Source of the DNA: Pseudomonadota bacterium | GTDB lineage: Bacteria > Pseudomonadota > Gammaproteobacteria > Xanthomonadales > Rhodanobacteraceae | NCBI GenBank assembly: GCA_021777635.1 | Contig: JAJYDI010000080.1 | Coordinates: 1 to 9,292 of the forward strand | DNA: 9,292 nucleotides | Reading direction: 5' to 3' | In this document: in pieces, positions 1 to 5,878 of the stretch | Numbering within the stretch: the first letter of the stretch is position 1 | How the letters are laid out: every line of letters starts with the position of its first letter | Position numbers and translations under genes: made by a program | Notes under the pieces: generated by a model | Seen by the model: only the letters and a program-made list of their open reading frames with translations | Databases searched by the model: none | What the model was told of the DNA's origin: nothing

Positions 1-712
1 GAATCAGCCAGGCGACGCCGCGCAGGTCGGCGATGCCTACCCACAGTCGGTCCCACAGGCCGTATTTGGACACCCCGCGCGTGCGCGGACGGTGATTGAC
101 CGGCACGCTTTCGCAGCCGCAGCCGGCGCGCCTGACTAGGGCCGGCAGAAAGCGGTGCATGTGGTCGAAGTACGGCAGTAGCAGAAACGTCTCGCGCTCG
201 AACAGCTTCAGCCCGCAGCCGGTATCCGGCGTGGCGTCGCCGAGCATGCGTGCGCGCACGCCGTTGGCGACCTTCGACGACAGGCGTTTGCTGAAGCCGT
301 CACGCCGCGTAGTGCGCCACCCGGCGAACAGTTTTACCGTCGGGACGGCGCGATCGCGCGCGGCCAGCAATCTGGAAATGTCTGCGGGATCGTTCTGGCC
401 ATCGCCGTCCAGCGTTGCCACCCAGCGTCCATGGGCGGCGCGCACGCCGTTCCACACCGCAGTGCTCTGGCCGCTCTGGCGCGCGTGACGGATCACGCGC
501 AATTCGGGGAAGTCGGCGCGTGCGGCGCGAAGCACGCCCAAAGTGTCGTCGCGGCTGGCATCGTCAACATAGATGATCTCGAAATTAAGGTGCCCGCGCA
601 GCGCGGCGGCGATCTCGTCCAGCAGCGGAACGACGTTGTCGCGCTCGTTGAAGACTGGAACGACGACGGAAAGCTCGGGCATGGCCGACGGTGCGCGGGC
701 GTCAGCGGTCAT
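1..712 (-). CDS. Family 2 glycosyltransferase, DPM1/ArnC-like (3' end cut by the window)
   Basis: The protein probably transfers a sugar from a nucleotide donor to a polyprenyl-phosphate carrier at the inner membrane, as dolichyl-phosphate-mannose synthase-like enzymes do; donor and acceptor cannot be read from sequence. 237 residues are visible. The GT-A fold shows VPVFNERDN (18-26), VDDAS (49-53) for the nucleotide, DGDGQNDP (102-109) carrying the metal-binding DxD, DTGCGLK (163-169) and HRPRTRGVSKYG (207-218), all typical of this subfamily. No membrane segment is visible, but the C-terminus lies outside the window. The ATG at 712 overlaps the parB stop as ATGA, so translation is probably coupled to parB; a second ATG at 682 would remove ten weakly conserved residues. 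Neither has a good ribosome site. Its location behind parAB suggests shared transcription and does not show a partition role. Family call is firm; the precise substrate is unknown. Confidence 0.93.
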   Translation of the reverse strand, partial: MTADARAPSAMPELSVVVPVFNERDNVVPLLDEIAAALRGHLNFEIIYVDDASRDDTLGVLRAARADFPELRVIRHARQSGQSTAVWNGVRAAHGRWVATLDGDGQNDPADISRLLAARDRAVPTVKLFAGWRTTRRDGFSKRLSSKVANGVRARMLGDATPDTGCGLKLFERETFLLLPYFDHMHRFLPALVRRAGCGCESVPVNHRPRTRGVSKYGLWDRLWVGIADLRGVAWLI

Positions 713-1575
713 GATCGCCGCAGCCGCTCGAGCAGGCCGTCCAGTTCGTCGAGGCTGTGATATCGGATCACCAGCTTGCCGGCGCCCTTGCGGCTGTGAT
801 TGAGCGCAACCGGGGTGGCCAGCCGTTCAGACAGCTCGCGCTCGAGGGCATCGATGTTGGGATCACGCGCGGCGCTGCCTTGCGGCTTGCGCGGTGGGGC
901 GGCCTGGCGACGACGGGCGGCCGCTTCGAGTTCGCGCACCGACCAGCCTGCGGCCGCGGCCTCGCGCGCCAGCGCTACCGCATCGCGTTCGGGCAGGGTC
1001 GCCAGCGCGCGCGCATGGCCCATGTCGAGCTTGCGCTCGTCGAGCAGGTCGCGGATCGGCTTGGGAAGTTCTAGCAGCCGCAGCAGGTTGGACACCGCCG
1101 CGCGCGAGCGGCCGACCGCCACGGCGACCTGCTGGTGGGTGAGGTCGAACTCCTCCAGCAGTCGCGCCAATGCGGCGGCCTCCTCCAGCGGCGACAGATC
1201 CTCGCGTTGAATGTTCTCGATCAGCGCCATCGCCAGCAGCGCCTGCTCGGGCACCTCGCGCACCAGCGCTGGGATCTCGACGAGTCCGGCGCGCTGCGCC
1301 GCGCGCCAGCGACGTTCGCCGGCGATCAGCTCGTAGCGCTCGCGGCCCAGCGCGCGCACCACCAGCGGCTGGATCAGGCCCTGGGCCTTGATCGAAGCCG
1401 CCAGCTCGTCCAGAGCGGCGTCGTCGAAGTGGCGCCGCGGCTGGTACTTGCCGGGCTGGATCGACGAGACCGCCAGCAGGCGCAGTTCGCCATCGCCGTC
1501 GTTCGACGGTGCATCGTCGTTGCCAGGGATCAGCGCTTCGAGGCCACGTCCGAGTGCGGGTTTCTTCGCTGCCAT
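709..1575 (-). CDS. parB: Chromosome partitioning protein ParB
   Basis: ParB is the CTP-dependent DNA clamp that loads at parS sites and works with ParA to segregate the chromosome origin. The 288 residues show the family order. An N-terminal ParA-contact segment ALGRGLEALI lies at 7-16. The ParB/Srx nuclease-like domain runs from about 34 to 130, with the CTP-binding GERRWRA box at 86-92 and ENIQREDLSPLEEA at 120-133. A helix-turn-helix lies at about 146-170 (THQQVAVAVGRSRAAVSNLL), and a C-terminal dimerisation domain ends in GKLVIRYHSLDELDGLLERL. The reading frame is open upstream to 1941, but those extra residues lie inside parA and resemble nothing. The ATG at 1575 gives the normal family start and follows the parA stop by 8 bases. 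There is no clear Shine-Dalgarno sequence there, so re-initiation after parA is likely. No parS palindrome was found in the window. Confidence 0.97.
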   Translation of the reverse strand: MAAKKPALGRGLEALIPGNDDAPSNDGDGELRLLAVSSIQPGKYQPRRHFDDAALDELAASIKAQGLIQPLVVRALGRERYELIAGERRWRAAQRAGLVEIPALVREVPEQALLAMALIENIQREDLSPLEEAAALARLLEEFDLTHQQVAVAVGRSRAAVSNLLRLLELPKPIRDLLDERKLDMGHARALATLPERDAVALAREAAAAGWSVRELEAAARRRQAAPPRKPQGSAARDPNIDALERELSERLATPVALNHSRKGAGKLVIRYHSLDELDGLLERLRRS

Positions 1576-1583
1576 GGGAGTGC

Positions 1584-2384
1584 TCAGTGGAGGCCGGCAG
1601 CGGTCGCCGCGGCGCTGGTGGCGGTGCGCTCGCGGCGAATCATTTCGCCGGCGAGTCCGAGATAGGCGATCGCGCCGCGTGATTCGCGGTCGTAGAGGTT
1701 GATCGGCTTGCCGTGACTGGGCGCCTCGGCCAGCCGCACGTTGCGCGGGATCACCGAGCGCAGCAGCTTGTCGCCGAAGTGGCGGGCGAGCTGAGCCGAT
1801 ACCTCGTTGGCAAGATTGTTGCGCACGTCGTACATCGTGCGCAGCAGACCCTCGATCTCGAGCTGCGGATTGAGTCGTCGGCGCACCGCCTCGATGGTTT
1901 CCTTGAGGCTCGCCAGCCCTTCCAGCGCGAAGTACTCGCATTGCACCGGGATCAGCACGCCGTGCGCTGCGGTCAGTGCGTTGATCGTCAGCAGATGCAG
2001 GGTTGGCGGGCAGTCGATCAGGATGATCGGGTAGCGGTTGCCCAGCGCCGCCAGCTGTTCCTTGAGACGGAATTCGCGTGCCAGCGTGTCCATCAGCTTG
2101 AGCTCGGCGGCGGTCAGGTCGCTGTTGCCCGGCAGCAGGTCGTAACCGGCTTCGGTGGCCAGGATCGCACGCTCGACCGGCGCCTCTTCAAGCAGCACCT
2201 CGCAGGCGTTAGGCTTCGCTGCGCGCTTGTCGATGCCCGAGGCCATCGTTGCATTGCCCTGTGGGTCGAGATCGACCAGCAGCACCTTGCGCCGCGCCTC
2301 GGCCAGTGCCGCGGCGAGATTGACCGCGGTGGTGGTCTTGCCGACTCCACCTTTCTGGTTGGCGATGGCGATGATGCGCGTCAT
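1584..2384 (-). CDS. parA: Chromosome partitioning ATPase ParA (Soj type)
   Basis: ParA is the nucleoid-binding ATPase whose dimers are released by ParB to move the parS complex. The 266 residues show the deviant Walker A KGGVGKTT (11-18), the Walker A' [10 protein letters not shown] (37-46), and Walker B IILIDCPP (120-127). There is no N-terminal helix-turn-helix extension, which fits the short chromosomal Soj class rather than plasmid P1-type ParA. The end, after about residue 245, is an alanine- and threonine-rich tail beyond the usual core. The ATG at 2384 shares ATGA with the rsmG stop, and the only upstream purine motif is a weak AGG, so coupling to rsmG translation is likely. parB follows 8 bases after the stop. 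The call is secure. The long plus-strand open frame over this gene looks like a base-composition shadow. Confidence 0.98.
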   Translation of the reverse strand: MTRIIAIANQKGGVGKTTTAVNLAAALAEARRKVLLVDLDPQGNATMASGIDKRAAKPNACEVLLEEAPVERAILATEAGYDLLPGNSDLTAAELKLMDTLAREFRLKEQLAALGNRYPIILIDCPPTLHLLTINALTAAHGVLIPVQCEYFALEGLASLKETIEAVRRRLNPQLEIEGLLRTMYDVRNNLANEVSAQLARHFGDKLLRSVIPRNVRLAEAPSHGKPINLYDRESRGAIAYLGLAGEMIRRERTATSAAATAAGLH

Positions 2385-3034
2385 GGTTTGTGCCTGGCGG
2401 GCTGCGTAGCCCTTTTGATTACCACCAGATGCCGTTCCGCGTCCAAGCCAGGCACCGTCAGCCGTTCCACGGCAGTGGCACGAAAGCCCCTCGGCAGCGC
2501 GGCCAACTCATCATCCGGGCGGCGGCCCTTGAACGCCAGCCAGACACCGTCTCGCGCCAGCAGGTGCCCGCCCCAGCGCAGCATGTCGGCGAGGCTGGCC
2601 AGGGCGCGGGTGGTGATCCGGTCATGGATGCCGGTGCAGGCTTCGGCACGCGCTTGGGTCACCTGCACGTGCGGGAGTTCCAGCACGCGCACCGCCTCGC
2701 GCAGGAAGCCGGCCTTCTTGCCGTTGCTGTCCACCAGCGTCACTTTGAGTTTGGGCAGGGCAATCGCCAGCGGAATCCCCGGCAACCCGGCGCCGCTGCC
2801 GAGGTCGGCTAGCGTGGTGCCCGCAACCCAAGGCCGCACCACCAGCGAATCGAGCAGATGACGCGTCACCATTGCTGCCGGTTCGCGCACCGCGGTTAGG
2901 TTGAATTTGCCGTTCCAGTGCTCGAGCAGCACGATGTAGTCGAGCAGTTGCTCGACGGCCGTATCCGGCAACGCCAGCGTCAGTGCGTCGAGTCCGGTCG
3001 TGAGCTGCTGTTTGAGCGCCGCGCGAGCCGGCAT
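2381..3034 (-). CDS. rsmG: 16S rRNA (guanine-527-N7)-methyltransferase RsmG (GidB)
   Basis: RsmG uses S-adenosylmethionine to methylate N7 of G527 in the 530 loop of 16S rRNA; loss of the enzyme is known to give low-level streptomycin resistance. The 217 residues are close to the family's usual 205-215. Visible motifs are [11 protein letters not shown] (40-50), DSLVV (62-66), the SAM loop [14 protein letters not shown] (77-90), [11 protein letters not shown] (101-111) and [12 protein letters not shown] (141-152). The frame is open upstream to 3124, but the ATG at 3034 is preferred because an AGGAGA ribosome site sits 5 bases before it and the family similarity begins there. The gene overlaps parA by ATGA. 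In many gammaproteobacteria mnmG lies just upstream of rsmG; here an SPFH gene takes that place, so the locus has been rearranged or mnmG lies elsewhere. Confidence 0.97.
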   Translation of the reverse strand: MPARAALKQQLTTGLDALTLALPDTAVEQLLDYIVLLEHWNGKFNLTAVREPAAMVTRHLLDSLVVRPWVAGTTLADLGSGAGLPGIPLAIALPKLKVTLVDSNGKKAGFLREAVRVLELPHVQVTQARAEACTGIHDRITTRALASLADMLRWGGHLLARDGVWLAFKGRRPDDELAALPRGFRATAVERLTVPGLDAERHLVVIKRATQPARHKP

Positions 3035-3039
3035 GCCTG

Positions 3040-3045
3040 TCTCCT
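3040..3045 (-). promoter_or_regulatory. Ribosome binding site of rsmG
   Basis: AGGAGA on the minus strand, five bases before the ATG at 3034. It is the best Shine-Dalgarno match in the left part of the window and settles the rsmG start against the longer open frame beginning at 3124. Confidence 0.8.
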
Positions 3046-3072
3046 GCGGCAGCCGGCCGCGACGAGCCACCC

Positions 3073-3078
3073 AGTATC
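3073..3078 (-). promoter_or_regulatory. Candidate -10 box upstream of the rsmG-parAB operon
   Basis: GATACT on the minus strand, followed by GGG, matches TATAAT at four of six positions and lies 38 bases before the rsmG ATG. The best -35 at 17-base spacing is TGGATT, only three of six. Spacing to the start is similar to the candidate boxes of hemB and the antiporter gene, which is the main support. Weak call. Confidence 0.25.
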
Positions 3079-3113
3079 CGGGCGTGGCGCGCTGAAATCC
3101 AGCCCGAACGCGC

Positions 3114-3136
3114 GCGGCCCGCACAAGGTGGGCCGC
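3114..3136 (-). terminator. GC-rich hairpin between the SPFH gene and rsmG
   Basis: A perfect 7-bp inverted repeat (GCGGCCC and GGGCCGC) with a 9-base loop lies 25 bases after the stop of the SPFH gene. No T-run follows on the minus strand, so if it terminates transcription it is not a classic intrinsic terminator. It could partly separate SPFH transcription from the rsmG operon, or simply slow read-through. Confidence 0.35.
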
Positions 3137-3160
3137 AGGCCTCCGCGAAGCCCGGCGTCG

Positions 3161-3625
3161 TCAGTCGAGATCGGTGTCGATCCGGGTCACGAGCAACCCG
3201 TGAGCCTGCACGGCTGCGTTCAGTGTCTGCTTCAGGGCTGCATTGCGCTCGCTGGCCGGCGTCTGCGGATCAATGGTCATGAGGACCGTCTGCGCACGTG
3301 CCCGCAACAGCGCATCGGCACCCTCGATCATGGTTTCGGCGCGCGCCGGATCGAGGACCTGCCAGTACAGCGTAGCGTGCACGGCACGAGGCGTCGCGCC
3401 GTTGCACGCCAAAGTTTCGTCCAGTCGCAACGTGCGGCCGGTGAGGCTGATCTTGTGCGCCACCCGTTCCAGCAGCGGCAACACCACGTGCGTGCCCGGC
3501 GTGAGCAAGCGCGCCGGACGCCCCAGCCGATGCAGGGAATACACATGACCTTCGGGAATGCGCTTGACCGAAAGCGCGATGATCATCAGGACTGGGCAGA
3601 GCAGGGCAATCAGGGTAAGGGACAT
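3161..3625 (-). CDS. Minimal membrane-anchored SPFH/band-7 domain protein
   Basis: This is a 154-residue protein related to the stomatin/prohibitin SPFH family, whose members form membrane-bound rings and scaffolds around proteases or transporters. Residues about 2-19 form one hydrophobic membrane segment. The SPFH core follows: RIPEGHVYSLHRLGR (22-36), TPGTHVVLPLLERVAHKISL (42-61), ATLYWQVLDP (84-93) and VTRIDTDLD (146-154). The protein stops where the SPFH domain normally ends, so the C-terminal coiled coil found in family members of roughly 250-300 residues is missing. No matching coiled-coil frame follows in the gap, so this looks like a genuinely short protein or an old truncation, not a recent frameshift. 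The only upstream purine stretch (AGAAG) sits too close to the ATG; a GATAAT six bases before the ATG could give a leaderless transcript. Family call fairly sure; function unknown. Confidence 0.8.
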   Translation of the reverse strand: MSLTLIALLCPVLMIIALSVKRIPEGHVYSLHRLGRPARLLTPGTHVVLPLLERVAHKISLTGRTLRLDETLACNGATPRAVHATLYWQVLDPARAETMIEGADALLRARAQTVLMTIDPQTPASERNAALKQTLNAAVQAHGLLVTRIDTDLD

Positions 3626-3842
3626 GCTTCTATTATCAGCAGGTTGACTGCATCAGGTCCGGTGAAGTATCCGGATTGTCTTCTATCTATTCGTTGCTGC
3701 TGTGGGCGCGCAGCATGCCTTAACTCTAAACTAACGGCAACAACCTAGGCTGAATTCCATCTGCCCGCCGTGCCTTCGGTCACAAGACCCGAATCCTGGG
3801 GGCCGAAAGGATTTCGACGACGGCGGCCAGTGCGACTCGTGC
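3626..3842. other. 217-base gap between the SPFH and TPR-oxygenase genes, with a small hairpin
   Basis: No coding frame here looks real. The stretch around 3715-3765 is clearly AT-richer than its surroundings and probably holds upstream control sequence for the SPFH gene. At 3790-3816, CGAATCCT pairs with AGGATTTCG, leaving one bulged base and a 10-base loop. Alternatively GGCCG (3801-3805) can pair with CGGCC (3824-3828). Either fold lies 14-53 bases after the stop of the TPR-oxygenase gene and could act as its 3' end structure, but neither has a T-run. Bases 3798-3819 also resemble the 5' end of a tmRNA; see findings. Confidence 0.4.
3632..3637 (-). promoter_or_regulatory. Candidate -10 box right before the SPFH gene
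   Basis: GATAAT on the minus strand matches TATAAT at five of six positions and ends six bases before the ATG at 3625, which would place transcription start at or near the A of the ATG. No recognisable -35 lies 16-18 bases upstream (GGACCT at 17). It lies in a locally AT-richer stretch, so chance occurrence is possible. Confidence 0.3.
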
Positions 3843-5657
3843 TCAGGCCGGGACGACATCGAAGGCGATCGTCAGCCGCGTCCGGGTGCCAGAAAAGGGC
3901 ACGGTGCCGTGCCACATATACGAGGGAAACAGCACCAGCAGGCCCGGCTCGGGCTTGATGAAATGCTCGGCCGGCAGCGGTGGATCCAGCGCCAGGCCAG
4001 GCTGGCCGAACTTGATCCAGCCGGCATGATCGTCACCCTTCACAACGTCTGGCAGTTCGATGTAGCACGCCGACGAAAGCCAGCCGTCATTATGGAAGTG
4101 ATCGACGTGGAAGCCATTTGGGCGCAGCTGAACCGACCAACTGCCGCTGAGCCGGTAGGCGCCGGTATTGCGCGCGCGCAGCGGGTCGTCACCGGCACCC
4201 AGCCACGCCATGTGCTCGCGGATCGGTCGATCGATGGCGCGGAAAAACGCAAGAATCACCGGATCGCGAGTGTCGGCGAGGTTCTCCAGTGTCTGGCTGC
4301 CGCCGCGCAGCGACTGGTCAGGCGGATGACCGTAGGTCGTATGGCGGCGGCGCAAGCTCGCGGCTAGATCGCGCAGATAGCTTGCCAGATCGGGCCAGCC
4401 CGGCGGCGCGTCGATGGTGTAGCTGCGCACCATGTGCGGGTAGTCGTACAGCTCGCCGTAGAGGGGATCGCCGCGCAGCCGCCAGATTGTGGCCTGCAGG
4501 GCGCGTAGATGCTGGTCGTGCGGAAAGCGCTGCTGCATCGCGGCGATCCGTGGCGCAGCAGCGTCGAGTTCTCCGCAGGCAACCAGGATGTCGCATAGTG
4601 CGGCTTGTACCGAGTCGTCGTTCGGCGCCAGCGCGTCGGCGCGGCGGGCGAACGCCAGCGCCGCCGAGCGTTCGCAGTGCAACGCGGTCGCGGCCGCACC
4701 GAGCAGCACGTCGGCGTGGGCTCCCGGCAGGGACGCGGCGCGCTCGAACAGCGCATGGGCGCCGGCATGATCGCCAGCGCCTGCATGCAGGGCGGCTTTG
4801 ATCGCCAGCAGTTTCGGTTGCGCGGGATCGGCCGCGAGCGTCCCATCAAGCACGGCCGTCGCGATCGCCAGATCGCCACTTCGCAGCCAGAGCAGTTGCG
4901 CAAGATCCTGCTGCGCCTCGGCGAATGTTCCGCGGCGCATGACGGCTGCACGAAACGCCGCTTCCGCCGGGTCGAAGCGGTCGAGTGCCGCTAGCGCGCG
5001 ACCCAGCAGGCCCCAGGTCTCGGGCAGGTCGCTGCCCTTGTCCAGCGCGCGCTGCGCCGCTGCCGCCGCGGCCTCGTTGCGCCGGGCCTGATGCAGGGCC
5101 AGCGCTAGGTCGTGTTCGGCGCGCGCGCTCTGCGGCGCCAGCTGCGCGGCGCGCTGCAGGGCCGCGATCGCCTCGTCGTGGCGCTTGAGCTTCTGCAGCG
5201 CACTGCCGTGGGCCCCGAGCAGTTCAGCGTCACCGGCGTTGCGGGTCAGCGCAGACGCGGTGATGTGCAGGGCCTCGGCTGCGCGCTCGTCGGCGAGCAA
5301 CAGTTGCGCGAGACTCAGCGTCGCGCGTGGGAAACACGGGTCGTCGGCATGCGCTTGACGCAGTTCGCGCTCGGCTTCGTCGGCGCGCCCGCTGTGCGCC
5401 AGCATCTCCCCCAGTACCACGCGCGCCGGTACCCAGCGCGGATCCAGCGCCAGCACGGCACGGAAGGCGCACTCCGCAGCGGCGGGATCGCCTCCTTCCA
5501 GGCAGGCGCCCCCCAGAAGCCAGTGTGCCTTCAGGTTCGACGGCTGGCGGCGGACCAGTTCCTCCAGCGCGCTACGTGCCTGAGCGTACTGGCCACTGCG
5601 CAGCAGCAGTCCGGCGCGCTGCAGGGTTGTTGCATCGGCGGGAGTGGGTGGGTGCAT
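3843..5657 (-). CDS. TPR-repeat protein with C-terminal 2OG-Fe(II) oxygenase domain
   Basis: The 604-residue protein joins a long tetratricopeptide array (about 10-395) to a putative 2-oxoglutarate/iron dioxygenase domain of the type often annotated 2OG-FeII_Oxy_5 (about 495-604). The TPR part shows repeated A-x-L-G/A-x-P units, for example LEELVRRQPSNLKAHWLLGG (31-50), FRAVLALDPRWVPARVVLG (65-83) and LQRAAQLAPQSARAEHDLALA (167-187). The oxygenase part shows GFHVDHFHNDGWLSS (515-529), which supplies the first iron ligands; H517/D519 and H520/H522 are both candidates. FPSYMWHGTVPF (577-588) carries the distal iron ligand H583, and TRTRLTIAFD follows, with R594 likely to bind 2-oxoglutarate. 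No signal peptide or membrane segment is seen, so it is probably cytosolic. Protein hydroxylation is inferred from the fold and the TPR scaffold; the substrate is unknown. The ATG at 5657 lacks a clear ribosome site. Confidence 0.85.
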   Translation of the reverse strand: MHPPTPADATTLQRAGLLLRSGQYAQARSALEELVRRQPSNLKAHWLLGGACLEGGDPAAAECAFRAVLALDPRWVPARVVLGEMLAHSGRADEAERELRQAHADDPCFPRATLSLAQLLLADERAAEALHITASALTRNAGDAELLGAHGSALQKLKRHDEAIAALQRAAQLAPQSARAEHDLALALHQARRNEAAAAAAQRALDKGSDLPETWGLLGRALAALDRFDPAEAAFRAAVMRRGTFAEAQQDLAQLLWLRSGDLAIATAVLDGTLAADPAQPKLLAIKAALHAGAGDHAGAHALFERAASLPGAHADVLLGAAATALHCERSAALAFARRADALAPNDDSVQAALCDILVACGELDAAAPRIAAMQQRFPHDQHLRALQATIWRLRGDPLYGELYDYPHMVRSYTIDAPPGWPDLASYLRDLAASLRRRHTTYGHPPDQSLRGGSQTLENLADTRDPVILAFFRAIDRPIREHMAWLGAGDDPLRARNTGAYRLSGSWSVQLRPNGFHVDHFHNDGWLSSACYIELPDVVKGDDHAGWIKFGQPGLALDPPLPAEHFIKPEPGLLVLFPSYMWHGTVPFSGTRTRLTIAFDVVPA

Positions 5658-5878
5658 GATGGGCCAGTGTCGATGCTGCTCGTGGTGCGAGGGCAGATCA
5701 CATCAGTGGGCGCGAGTCTCTATCGCTCCCGGCAGGCGCGCAACACGACCTGGATTCCACCGGCGCCGGCCAGTGCCATCAGTCCCGGGAACCCGTCGCC
5801 GCAACGGCGGTCTGAAAATTCGATGCACCGCGCCCGCGCCTTGCGCTGCGGCACCTCCCACTCTGCGTGAGCCAGCCC
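5658..5878. other. 221-base divergent gap between the TPR-oxygenase and S10 peptidase genes
   Basis: The two genes are transcribed away from each other, so both promoters should lie here, but no convincing -35/-10 pair is visible on either strand. Visible symmetry includes the 10-bp palindrome CCGGCGCCGG (5760-5769) and a CGCCG-CAA-CGGCG hairpin (5797-5809). On the minus strand, TTGCGC followed 15 bases later by TAGAGA is a poor candidate promoter for the TPR-oxygenase gene. Open frames across the gap show no recognisable protein. Confidence 0.4.

Noticed and set aside
1576..1941. N-terminal extension of ParB by 122 residues
   Set aside because: The extension lies in parA in another frame, is arginine-rich without family similarity, and the normal ParB N-terminus begins at 1575.
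1713..2861. 382-residue plus-strand open frame across parA and rsmG
   Set aside because: It lies antisense to two well-supported genes and resembles no family. Long antisense frames are expected in GC-rich coding DNA.
3035..3124. 30-residue N-terminal extension of RsmG
   Set aside because: The AGGAGA ribosome site at 3040-3045 and family similarity both support the ATG at 3034.
3480..3495. CACGTG core considered as a parS site
   Set aside because: The flanks (ACAC and CGTG) do not form the GTTTC/GAAAC-like arms of parS, and it lies inside the SPFH coding region.
5720..5780. Possible 19-residue minus-strand peptide in the divergent gap
   Set aside because: It has an ATG and a stop, but no good ribosome site or similarity, and short frames of this size occur by chance.
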